In this document: positions 36,612 to 44,720 of the stretch, piece by piece
Layout: each line of letters starts with the position of its first letter
Numbering within the stretch: the first letter of the stretch is position 1
Source of the DNA: Megalobrama amblycephala
Lineage: Eukaryota > Chordata > Actinopteri > Cypriniformes > Xenocyprididae
DNA: 64,000 nt
Assembly (NCBI RefSeq): GCF_018812025.1
Contig: NC_063051.1
Location: 8,569,896 to 8,633,895, forward strand
Direction of reading: 5' to 3'
Notes under the pieces: generated by a model
Told to the model about the DNA's origin: nothing
The model's database searches: none
Seen by the model: only the letters and a program-made list of their open reading frames with translations
Made by a program: the position numbers and the translations under genes

Positions 36612-37665
36612 CTTGTCATTTTACTATAATTTTTAACGTTTTGGAAATTGTAATGATACGTATCATGTGTTTTAGAATTATTCCACAACTTCTGCAAACA
36701 TTACGGTGTCACATAAACCTGTAATCACACACCCATCTCTGTTTGAAATCCATTAAAGTACAAAAGCAAATGGTTAAACCATTCACTTCAGTAATAGAAC
36801 ATAAACCTCACAAATGCTCCCTGTATCTAAGTCAATCCCTAGGAGCTGGTGTGTTGAATAGTTTCCATGTTTGAAAATGCATTGTACAGCGCTTCCCAAC
36901 ACCTCAATAACTTTGCAATCTTGCAAATTGCATCCAAAACGATTCTCTATGGATGGCGTTTCTTCTTGCAAATCCATTCAATCAGCGAAGCCTTTAGCTA
37001 CTGTCTTTATAGAATACTAATGAAACTCAACTTGTTATCATATAAATAGGAAACACGATGGGGACAAATCATAGGTGTTTGTCTATACAGCGCACTGCAA
37101 CAATCCACTCGTAGGTGAAGACGTTAAAAACATCATGCTGCATGTTCTTTTGCTGCATAATCACATCCTCCTTCAGTTCTTATTGCTCAGACAGTGGTCG
37201 GTGCTTCTGCAAGCTAATAAATATTTTGTTATGAAACGAAAAGTTCAGGAACTTGGTAAAATAATCATTGGCGTGCTGCAAAAAGTGAGAGATGCCTGTC
37301 TCATGAAAATAAATAAACCCATCACGTCTGTTCTCCCAAGGATAAACTTGTCTTGTAGTGCCTGGGAGAATTGATGGTTTTCAAGCTGCTTTACCCACAT
37401 ACTGTAAATCCTGTCTGACATTCTTAATTTATTATTTAAAACCTCACAGTTACAATTACAGCCTGTATAACGCAGCTCTAATAGTCTGCGTTCTTTCCTC
37501 AAAGCTGTTGAAATGAGGTAGATGTTAACATCCAACGGTGTTATATTTCAAAATCCCAGCTTTCCAAGCTACTTTAAAGAACTTAAACTCAAACTACCCA
37601 TTTGAAAAATTAGTTATATATACTACAAGCTACTAAAGAAATGTTATTGGCTAGATTTAAGCTAT
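36612..37665. other. Unique sequence, no gene seen
   Basis: Reading frames on both strands at 36783-37049 and 37075-37535 show no domain. No repeat boundary seen. Confidence 0.45.
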
Positions 37666-37669
37666 TTAA

Positions 37670-38116
37670 GGGAGAAGTATCCAAACCGAATGACTTTCTT
37701 TCTTCTGTGGAACAAAAGATGAGATATATTGATATTTTTTAAGTATTTTCCCTTAGCTTTGTGTGAGGAACAGACTGAAATTTTCATTTTTCATCAGTAA
37801 TCTTCCCCTCAGTGTGCTGTTAACTCAAGAACTCCTGTGATTGGAATGAGTCAGTGAGTTAAAATCAAATGAATCTAAAGGAATCTATCAGCCCATTCAC
37901 CAGCTGGTTAATTTAAAAGAACCAGCTTAAATGAATGATTCATTAACTGATCCAGTTCCAACTTGCTTCAGAAGACCTATAGCATTTACCGCCAGTTAAC
38001 TGGACTTTAATCTGTCCTTTAAAAAAATAAATAAATAAAGTGATGCAAGTTTGGAACAACATGATGTTGAGTAAATGATTACAGTAAATGATTACATTTT
38101 TACATGAACAATTCCA
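37670..38116. mobile_element. TTAA-flanked palindromic element copy
   Basis: The left end TTAA|GGGAGAAGTATCC (TTAA 37666-37669) and the right end TGAACAATTCCA|TTAA (38117-38120) bracket sequence with TTTCTTTCTTCTGTGGAACA and GTTTGGAACAACATGATG, inner motifs of the same cyprinid family as at 36.5 and 56.4 kb. It is more diverged than the other copies. Confidence 0.6.
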
Positions 38117-38442
38117 TTAACTAATATTTTGCTAAAAATATATATAGAATGACTCAAATGAATCTGTTGGTTGTTTATGGAATGCTTGATTTACATGATC
38201 CATCTGAACACATGATTCACTAAATTTGAGAATATGACAGATGTGTGTTTAGAATTCAGCAAGGATTGATTTAATTGATCAAAAGTGACAGTAAAACCAT
38301 TTATAATGTTAAAAAGATTTCAATTTCAAATAAATGTTGTTCTTTTGAACTTTCTATTCATCGCAGAATCCTAAAAAAAAAAGTGTATGACAGTTTCCAC
38401 AAAAATATTAAGCAGCACAACTGTTTTCTACATTGATAATAT

Positions 38443-38603
38443 CACTCTAAAAAATGCTGGGTTGTTTCAACCCATGATTGGGTCAAATATGGACAAACCC
38501 AACCTTTGGGTTTAAAAATGTAATTAAAAAAATTTAAACCAGTGGTTGGGTTTTCCATATTTGAACCAAACATGGATTGAAACAACCCAGCATTTTTAGA
38601 GTG
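38443..38603. mobile_element. 161-bp palindromic MITE (CACTCTAAAAA ends)
   Basis: CACTCTAAAAAATGCTGGGT at the left is almost exactly inverted at the right end, and the whole element folds into a hairpin. The right flank is TA and the left flank is AT, so the target duplication is not clean. It is non-coding. Confidence 0.82.
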
Positions 38604-38736
38604 TATAATAAAAAATTATTTGTGAACAGCAAATCAGCATATTAGAATGATTTCTGAAGGATCATGTGATACTGATGTTTGATACATTATGTTTTAAAAT
38701 ATATTAAAATAGAAAGCCGTTATTTTAAATTGTAAC

Positions 38737-39149
38737 TGTAACGAAGGCAGGACTCAGAGTAAGATCCAAATGCAGCGTTTTATTTGAAGTGAGCGTGGTC
38801 GTACAGGCAGGGTCAAACAGGAACAAACAGGAGCAATAAGGAACAGGCAGAGTCGTAGTCAGGGTACAGGCAAGGATCGAGGCAGGCAGCAATGGGTCAT
38901 AAAACAGGAATCAGGCAGGAACAGTAACAAACAGGTAAACAGGGAAATAACGCTTGGAATTGTACACTGAGGAAACAAGACTTCGCCGTGAGGTGGTGTG
39001 TGTATGAGTCTTTTATAGTCCAGGTAATGTGTGGCAGCTGGGTGTGGTGATTAGTGTGGAGTGATTGTGAAGTGAGTGCAGGTGATGAGCAATGGAGGAT
39101 CATGGGAAATGTAGTCCGGGATGTGACAGGAACAGACGTGATCGTGACA
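38737..39149 (-). repeat. 3' LTR of the young retroelement
   Basis: 413 bp, reading TGTCACGATC...TTCGTTACA on the element strand. It is identical to the 5' LTR except at one position (GTGTGGTGATT here, GTGTGGTAATT in the other). A polypurine tract (CCCCCCTCCC on the plus strand, 39155-39164) lies just inside it, as expected for plus-strand priming. Confidence 0.95.
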
Positions 39150-39227
39150 TAACGCCCCCCTCCCGGAAGGCGCGTCCTCGCGGCGTAGATGACACCAATA
39201 GGGAGGGGGGGTGGGTGCATTGGAGCT

Positions 39228-41273
39228 CTAGTGGCGGACAGGAACGGAGTCTCCAATGCAGGTTCCCGGGCAGCCATGGCGGGTCAGGTGCCACGGGCAG
39301 CCATGGCGGGTCAGGTACCACGGGCAGCCATGGCGGGTCAGGTGCCACGGGCAGCCATGGCGGGTCAGGTGCCACGGGCAGCCATGGCGGGTCAGGTGCC
39401 ACGGGCAGCCATGGTGAGTCCGGAGTGTCAGAAGGCCATGGGGGATCAGGTGGCTTGGGTAACCTCGGCAGGTCAGGTGACTTGAGCAACCACGGCAGGT
39501 CAGGCGGGTCAGGTGGCTTGGGCAGCCACAGCAGGTCAGGTGGTCTGGGTAACCACGGTAGGTCAGGTGGTTTGGGTAACCACGGCAGGTTAGGGTCCAT
39601 AAACGGCCATAATAGTTCAAAGGCCAATGACGGCAGTGGCCAGGCAGAGTGCCCACCCACAAGCTCCCCACCCTCAGGTATACTGCCCCCCCCAAAAAGT
39701 TCTTGGGGATTTCAACGGGGTCTGTTGCGGCCTCGTGGGCAAGGAGTTCAGGTGGTTCCGGCAGGGCCAGGCGTTCGGGTGGTGCCGGCAGGGCGAGACG
39801 CCTGGGTGGCGCTGACAGAGCAAGGAGTTTGGGCGGCGTTGGCAGGGCTAGGAGCTTGGATGGCGCCGGCAGGGCCAGGAGCTCGGGTGGTGCTGGCAGG
39901 GCAAGGAGTTCAGGTGGTGCTGGCAAGGCAGGGAGTTCAGGTGGCGCCGGCAGAGCGAGAAGCGCAGGTGGCGCCGGCAGGGCAAGAAGCGCAGGTGGCG
40001 CCGGCAGGGCAAGAAGCGCAGGTGGCGCCGGCAGGGCAAGAAGCGCAGGTGGCGCCGGCAGGGCAAGAAGCGCAGGTGGCGCCGGCAGGGCAAGAAGCGC
40101 AGGTGGCGCCGGCCGAGCAAGCAGCTTGGGCGTAAGAGGGGGAAGAACGGAAGAAGCCTTCCTCCTCCTCCTCCTCTTCCGAGGATGAGGCGATGCGGCC
40201 ATCTTGTCCGTAGACACAGGCGATGCCGCCATCTTGTCCGTAGACACAGGCGATGCCGCCATCTTGTCCGTAGACACAGGCGATGCCGCCATCTTGTCCG
40301 TAGACACAGGCGATGCCGCCATCTTGTCCGTAGACACAGGCGAACTTGAGAGCGTTGCAACCGGAGTACTTGAGAGCGTTGCAACCGGTTGGCTTGAGAG
40401 CGAAGCGGCCACCGGGCTTGAGTGCGAAGCGGCCGGCGGGCTTGAGAGCGAAGCGGCCACCGGGCTTGAGAGCGAAGCGGCCGACTGGTTTGAGAGCGAA
40501 GCGGCCGGCGAGGACTTGGGGATGCCAGCTGCTCGGACCGTAGTCAGTGGAGGATCAGCCACACTGGAACGCAACCCTCTCCGCTCCCGGACTGATCTAG
40601 AGACGTGACGTGACTCTGGGTGATCAGCGGCGACGTGACTTTGCTCTGGGCGATCAGCGGCGACGTGACGTTGCTCTGGGCGATCAGCGGCGACGTGACG
40701 TTGCTCTGGGCGATCAGCGGAGACGTAGCGTTGCTCTGGGCGATCAGCGAAGACGTGGCGTTGCTCTCGGCGATCAGCGAAGACGTGACGTTGCTCTGGG
40801 TGATCAGCGAAGACGTGACGTTGCTCTGGGCGATCAGCGAAGACGTGACGTTGCTCTGGGCGATCAGCGAAGACGTGACGTTGCTCTGGGCGATCAGCGA
40901 AGGCGTGACGTTGCTCTGGGCGATCAGCGAAGGCGTGATGTGATGTTGTAATGGTAGCCGCCATTTTGTGAGGGTCCACTGGTGCGGCGGCCATTACGTG
41001 ATTCACTGCGGTGTCGTGTTCCTCCGCGACTCCCACAGTAAATGGAGAACCAACTGACAACAGAGCATAGTCCATAAAACCGCAGAGTGATGAACGCGGT
41101 CCCTCTCGTCTTAAACTACTCTGGAGAGGTTGGTTGATGCCATCACAAAAAAAGTCAATAAGAGCACAGTCAGGCCAGTCTGCATAATGGGCAATATCCA
41201 GAAACTTCTGAATATGGTCCTCCAGGGTACTATTACCTTGACGAAGGTGGATGAGACATATAGCTGGGTCCAT
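39228..41273 (-). CDS. Gag-fragment plus tandem-repeat polyprotein of the LTR element
   Basis: An uninterrupted frame of about 681 codons from the ATG at 41271-41273 (MDPAICLIHLRQGN), only about 52 nt after the primer site; an in-frame ATG ten codons upstream is also possible. Residues 1-70 match the second half of a Gypsy/sushi gag capsid domain, with LEDHIQKFLDIAHYADWPD and the following GINQPL as key positions. The rest is low complexity: about 11 copies of FADRPEQRHV, seven of an SSPVAASL-type unit, about five of MAASPVSTDK, a basic patch KRRRRRK, 14 copies of LLALPAPPA, and CPWHLTRHG repeats near the end. All units are multiples of three bases, so the frame survives. There is no zinc knuckle, protease or polymerase. 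The product, if made, could assemble with or bind the gag of a helper element; that is inference. A G run at 39686-39693 may mark a frame change to a proline-rich frame (39100-39660). Confidence 0.7.
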   Translation of the reverse strand: MDPAICLIHLRQGNSTLEDHIQKFLDIAHYADWPDCALIDFFCDGINQPLQSSLRREGPRSSLCGFMDYALLSVGSPFTVGVAEEHDTAVNHVMAAAPVDPHKMAATITTSHHAFADRPEQRHAFADRPEQRHVFADRPEQRHVFADRPEQRHVFADHPEQRHVFADRREQRHVFADRPEQRYVSADRPEQRHVAADRPEQRHVAADRPEQSHVAADHPESRHVSRSVRERRGLRSSVADPPLTTVRAAGIPKSSPAASLSNQSAASLSSPVAASLSSPPAASHSSPVAASLSSQPVATLSSTPVATLSSSPVSTDKMAASPVSTDKMAASPVSTDKMAASPVSTDKMAASPVSTDKMAASPHPRKRRRRRKASSVLPPLTPKLLARPAPPALLALPAPPALLALPAPPALLALPAPPALLALPAPPALLALPAPPALLALPAPPELPALPAPPELLALPAPPELLALPAPSKLLALPTPPKLLALSAPPRRLALPAPPERLALPEPPELLAHEAATDPVEIPKNFLGGAVYLRVGSLWVGTLPGHCRHWPLNYYGRLWTLTCRGYPNHLTYRGYPDHLTCCGCPSHLTRLTCRGCSSHLTCRGYPSHLIPHGLLTLRTHHGCPWHLTRHGCPWHLTRHGCPWHLTRHGCPWYLTRHGCPWHLTRHGCPGTCIGDSVPVRH
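39268..39592. repeat. 27-bp minisatellite in the LTR element
   Basis: Unit GGGCAGCCATGGCGGGTCAG plus seven bases. Six regular copies (39268-39429) are followed by diverged ones. It encodes the last repeat block of the minus-strand ORF. Confidence 0.92.
39748..40125. repeat. 27-bp minisatellite, 14 copies, in the LTR element
   Basis: Unit GCAGGTGGCGCCGGCAGGGC plus AAGAAGC. The copies are most uniform at 39964-40100 and more diverged toward 39748. It encodes LLALPAPPA on the minus strand. Confidence 0.95.
40190..40343. repeat. 30-bp minisatellite, about five copies, in the LTR element
   Basis: Unit GTAGACACAGGCGATGCCGC plus CATCTTGTCC, nearly identical between copies. It encodes MAASPVSTDK on the minus strand. 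Confidence 0.95.
40345..40512. repeat. 24-bp minisatellite, seven copies, in the LTR element
   Basis: Unit CTTGAGAGCGAAGCGGCCAC plus CGGG, with two diverged copies at the 40345 end. It encodes the SSPVAASL-type repeats on the minus strand. Confidence 0.92.
40611..40935. repeat. 30-bp minisatellite, about 11 copies, in the LTR element
   Basis: Unit CGATCAGCGAAGACGTGACG plus TTGCTCTGGG, in two main variants (GCGG/GCGA). It encodes FADRPEQRHV on the minus strand and long chance frames on the plus strand. Confidence 0.95.
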
Positions 41274-41325
41274 GCTGATGCTGAATGTGACGGAAACACT
41301 CACGGTAGCTGCTGGATCTTGGTGT

Positions 41326-41336
41326 GGCGAAGTCTT
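41326..41336 (-). other. Candidate self-priming primer-binding site
   Basis: Reading the minus strand, the LTR ends ACA, then G, then AAGACTTCGCC. These 11 bases are perfectly complementary to GGCGAAGTCTT at the predicted 5' end of the same RNA (41588-41578). No TGG-starting tRNA-complementary site is present here. Tf1 and related elements prime reverse transcription by folding their RNA 5' end back on an adjacent site in just this way. Confidence 0.7.
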
Positions 41337-41337
41337 C

Positions 41338-41750
41338 TGTAACGAAGGCAGGACTCAGAGTAAGATCCAAATGCAGCGTTTTATTTGAAGTGAGCGTGGT
41401 CGTACAGGCAGGGTCAAACAGGAACAAACAGGAGCAATAAGGAACAGGCAGAGTCGTAGTCAGGGTACAGGCAAGGATCGAGGCAGGCAGCAATGGGTCA
41501 TAAAACAGGAATCAGGCAGGAACAGTAACAAACAGGTAAACAGGGAAATAACGCTTGGAATTGTACACTGAGGAAACAAGACTTCGCCGTGAGGTGGTGT
41601 GTGTATGAGTCTTTTATAGTCCAGGTAATGTGTGGCAGCTGGGTGTGGTAATTAGTGTGGAGTGATTGTGAAGTGAGTGCAGGTGATGAGCAATGGAGGA
41701 TCATGGGAAATGTAGTCCGGGATGTGACAGGAACAGACGTGATCGTGACA
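41338..41750 (-). repeat. 5' LTR of the young retroelement
   Basis: 413 bp. On the minus strand it carries a TATA box (TATAAAA, plus coordinates 41618 down to 41612). About 30 nt downstream is GGCGAAGTCTT (41588 to 41578), predicted to be at the RNA 5' end. Immediate 5-bp duplication GTAAC follows at 41751. Confidence 0.95.
41612..41618 (-). promoter_or_regulatory. TATA box of the young retroelement
   Basis: TATAAAAG on the minus strand inside the 5' LTR. Its distance of 30 nt to the self-primer sequence fits a transcription start at or next to that sequence. The same box lies at 39011-39017 in the 3' LTR. Confidence 0.75.
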
Positions 41751-41813
41751 GTAACACTGTTTCACAGTATTACTGCTTTTACTGTATTTTGGATAAAATA
41801 AATGCAGCTTTAA

Positions 41814-42794
41814 AGGCACAATATGTAGTTTTTCACCACTAGAGGTCGCTTATTCAAAACAAAGGCATAGCTTGATGGCGCCTTGATTTCGCGGAATCAT
41901 GGGAGTTGTTGTCTTCACGTCTACAGCCGGTGGAAAAAAATCCGACGGGACTCGGCCAGAAATCATATTTATGGGTGAGCTAGTGTATTAAGTGAAGTTC
42001 ACAACGTAATTTCGGGAGGAGTGAACCCATCTAATCTTTCAATTAGTGAAATTCAATCATAATTTCAAGAGGAGGGAACCCTAATCTTTCAATTAACGAC
42101 CAGAGCATATAAGCAGCTACTCACCCTGCTCTCTGGCATCAGTTGTTTCGATATCCCTCCACCTCCCCAACTCCACCACATAATTTAGCCATAATTTATT
42201 ACTGTAGTATGAAGCAGGGTGTGGCTGAAAGCAGCGAAACGAGGCCGCTGGAGTGATTGCTAATGAGAGATGAGCGCAACACACGTCTCAAGAGCAGTGG
42301 AGCTTCTATTATGCCGCAGACGAAGCTCTTTTTTTATCATATTAGATACATTTTGTGTGTTGAAAGTTGTTATAGTGCTACTCTGCATTCACTTGGTGGC
42401 TACTTTTAGACACTTGTTGCACACTGGTACTCGCGGTAAATCAAGAAAACAAGATTTAAACAATAAGATTTATTGTGTTGTGCTATATAACAATGAGAAG
42501 TTTTCTGTCGATGAATGTATCCAAACAATTGCTCACCTGTCTAATAAAACACATAATATATTAAAACGTCTTTCATGTTTCCATGGTTTCTACAAAATAA
42601 AACAAATTGAGGGTAACGCAGGTGTGATGTCATTGATTGGTGACGCAGGGACATGGTCTGTTTCCTCGTTAAAATTGCTTATTTGTCTGGATTTAAACAT
42701 TCGGGATAATGTAAGTACACAAGTCAACAAAATATATAACATTGTTCTAGTGGTTTTTGGATATTTTAATCCAAAAATCTTACATATTGTGCCT
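41814..42794. mobile_element. TTAA-flanked element with a 186-residue open frame
   Basis: The left end TTAA|AGGCACAATATGTAG (TTAA 41810-41813) pairs with the inverted CATATTGTGCCT|TTAA (42795-42798). It is 981 bp. The plus-strand frame starting at 42270 stays open for 186 codons and runs out through the right end at 42830; its residues show no recognised domain. The element interrupts the old repeat that also hosts the LTR element. Confidence 0.82.
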
Positions 42795-42831
42795 TTAAAT
42801 GGTGAGCATAAGAGATTTTTTTTGTTTTAAT

Positions 42832-43600
42832 TAAATCTTTTGAATAGTGTCATTTAGTTATTTATGTCGCTACGTTTATTTAGCAACTTCACGACCCTGA
42901 CAGCCCCACTCGTCAGCTGATTTTCTTCTTGTGTTGTCCTTCACCCCTCTGGTTATACAGTCGATCTTCGCTGCTGCTCTGGCAGTTCCCTTCATATTTA
43001 TAACTTTCACAATTTCACCCCTCCACACAGAAACCAATAACAGATTCAGCGGGAGAAGCCCATGATTCAATTCCCTTTAATATGGTCTTATTACCCACAC
43101 CATTGGGATGTCAGTGCTTAGAGAGGGGGCGGCGCTCGTTCCCTGACCTGGTTTGATGAAGTCACAAAGGACAGTAGGTGGCGGCAACCTCGGTTACTCA
43201 ATGACACTGTGATGAAACCCGACCCCGAAAAGCATCATCGACTGGCAGATTTAAATGACATCAGAGCAGCGAGACACTCCAGCTCCGGCAGGGCAGAAAG
43301 CTTGACGGACGCTCTGGTCATTTTTCAAGGGCAGCGAAGTGTGATGAGGAGAAGAGGTGTGAGAAATTGCAGTGCTAAGAACACAGTAGGGGAGGATGTG
43401 GACTCCATCCTCAAGAGAACAGAGCCTCACCTCAGATTTTTTGTCACATTGAACTATATAGTTCAGATTCATATGGAAGACTACTTACCAAAGCAACAAA
43501 ATGGTTTAGGTGAGTAAATAATGTACTAGCCAGTTTGAAAATAACATCTTAAAATCACAGTGAAATCAAAATTGACAATCCTTGTTTTTTTATGGAATAT
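42832..43600. other. Unique sequence with one exon-like open frame
   Basis: Contains an open frame at 43209-43517 whose end coincides with a near-perfect splice-donor string (TTTAGGTGAGTAAAT at about 43505-43520). No domain recognised. See findings. Confidence 0.35.
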
Positions 43601-43876
43601 TTCACAATTTATTATGAATGATGTATCTGTGCACAAAAATATATGTGCCCTCATAATATTTAATCAAAATAACTTCCGCTTCTTGCTTGAATTCATATCT
43701 CCTCTCTGATGATTTGTTTACTGAGAGGGCTCGTCGGAGGCCGGGAGAGGGCTCGGGGGTAACTGGAGCTAATGGCTCCATCCAAAAGTCTATAAGCCAG
43801 TGATCATCGTCACACTGGAGAGGCTGAAGACAGCTTTCGCCACACACTGGAGGCTTGGGTGGCTCGGCGACATGCT

Positions 43877-44410
43877 TCATTGAAGGCTTGGGCTGCTCGG
43901 TGGCAGGCTTAACTGGAGGCTCTGGTGAGGCAGCGGCCATTCTCTTCGGCCGTCTGGGCCTCGCGGTGGACTTCTTTTCTTGGGTGGCTTGGGATCAGGC
44001 AGGACCACAGGAGAATACCCACTGGAGGGGTAGGTGGAGGAAACTGGCGGTTGGTGAACTGACCAGGCCGCGTGTTTTTCTGAGGGGGCTGGACGTGGAA
44101 AATACGATTTCTTTTGAACCTCTTCAATTTCGAACTTGGAACCATTTAGAAAGAGAATCAGATTAATAGACTCGACTAGGGAAAAGAGACACGCAGGTTC
44201 AATATACCGGATCGTATTCTCGTCCAGACCCCTCAGAAAACAGGTGTTAAGAATAGTATCTGGCCAGCTCACCTTGCAAGAAAGCTCAGCGAATTCCTCC
44301 ACATACTTCTCCAGCGGGCGGCCGTCCTGCTTAGAAGTCCAGAGGCGGTCCTCTGCTGATAGCTTGCGATGGCGGTTCTTAGGGGGAACAGGAACCAGGA
44401 AAATTCCCAT
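43877..44410 (-). pseudogene. Gag-like fragment of the decayed LTR element
   Basis: Minus-strand frame of 177 codons. Residues 26-70 (RPLEKYVEEFAELSCKVSW, then FLRGLDENTI) match the second half of a Gypsy/sushi gag capsid domain and align with the equivalent part of the young element's protein. A proline-, serine- and lysine-rich tail follows (PDPKPPKKRSPPRGPDGRR). A second frame (43602-43940, starting MAAASPEPPVKPATEQPKP) continues the proline-rich tail after a probable frameshift near 43940. There is no pol. The product, if once made, was a capsid-type protein; this copy is broken. Confidence 0.72.
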
Positions 44411-44452
44411 CTTTTAGCTTGTTGAAGTCCTTATTGTATAGGTCGGTTCTTC

Positions 44453-44719
44453 TGTTACAGTTGGTTGTAGTAGAGAGCGCACAGACATGGACTTCAACAT
44501 AAAAGTGGTTTCACAAAAGGAAAACTACAACACAACACAAAGCAAACAATAGAACTGACAAAGGGATTGCAGGGAGTGAGTCCATTCTAAAGGAGAAATA
44601 ATGAGGTGATCCAGGTGTGGGGAGTCCGTGATGATAGTGAGCTGATAGGGAAGTGCGTGCAGGTGTGAGACGGGGAGGATGATGGGAGTTGGAGTCCAGA
44701 ACGGAAGGGAACTGTGACA
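44453..44719 (-). repeat. 5' LTR of the decayed retroelement
   Basis: 267 bp starting TGTCACAG and ending CTGTAACA on the minus strand. A decayed TATA-like box, TTTAGAA (44591 to 44585), precedes GTCAGTTCT (44559 to 44551) by about 32 nt. Next to the LTR, at 44451-44441, the minus strand reads AAGAACCGACC, complementary to that sequence with one mismatch in nine. Confidence 0.75.
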
Positions 44720-44720
44720 A

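Larger units (their letters stand above)
38737..41750 (-). mobile_element. Young non-autonomous Gypsy-type LTR retroelement, 3,014 bp
   Basis: Two direct 413-bp LTRs (TG...CA) flank a 2,188-bp interior, and the whole is bracketed by the 5-bp duplication GTAAC (38732-38736 and 41751-41755). The element is transcribed from the minus strand: the gag-like frame and TATA box both point that way. I found one base difference between the LTRs. There is no protease, reverse transcriptase, RNase H or integrase, so it depends on another element. Nearly the whole interior is one long ORF made largely of tandem repeats. A tRNA-type primer site is absent; a self-complementary site is present instead. The gag similarity and priming geometry suggest the Tf1/sushi group of Ty3/Gypsy elements. 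Confidence 0.95.
38270..42830 (+). repeat. Old interspersed repeat copy broken by three insertions
   Basis: Motifs such as AAATATTAAGCAGCACAACT, GCAAATCAGCATATTAGAAT, GATCATGTGATACTGATG and ATAAATGCAGC occur in the same order in the uninterrupted copy at about 47.86-48.27 kb and, reversed, at 54.7-55.0 kb. Here the copy is split by a 161-bp MITE (38443-38603), the LTR element (38737-41750) and a TTAA element (41814-42794). Removing them restores the order seen in the sister copy. Confidence 0.75.
43601..44719 (-). mobile_element. Decayed LTR retroelement fragment, 5' LTR plus gag
   Basis: A 267-bp LTR-like sequence at the right (TGTCACAGTTCC...AACTGTAACA on the minus strand) is followed by a gag-like frame reading leftward. 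No 3' LTR or pol was found, so the element is truncated. The layout matches the young element at 38.7 kb: the same LTR termini, a G spacer, then a non-tRNA primer-like site. Confidence 0.8.

Noticed and set aside
40204..40935. A CRISPR-like array
   Set aside because: The repeats are contiguous with no unique spacers and lie inside a eukaryotic LTR element.
39092..40951. Long plus-strand frames of up to 347 codons, glycine- and serine-rich
   Set aside because: They are the reverse strand of the retroelement's tandem repeats. The LTR TATA box, primer site and gag similarity all point to the minus strand.
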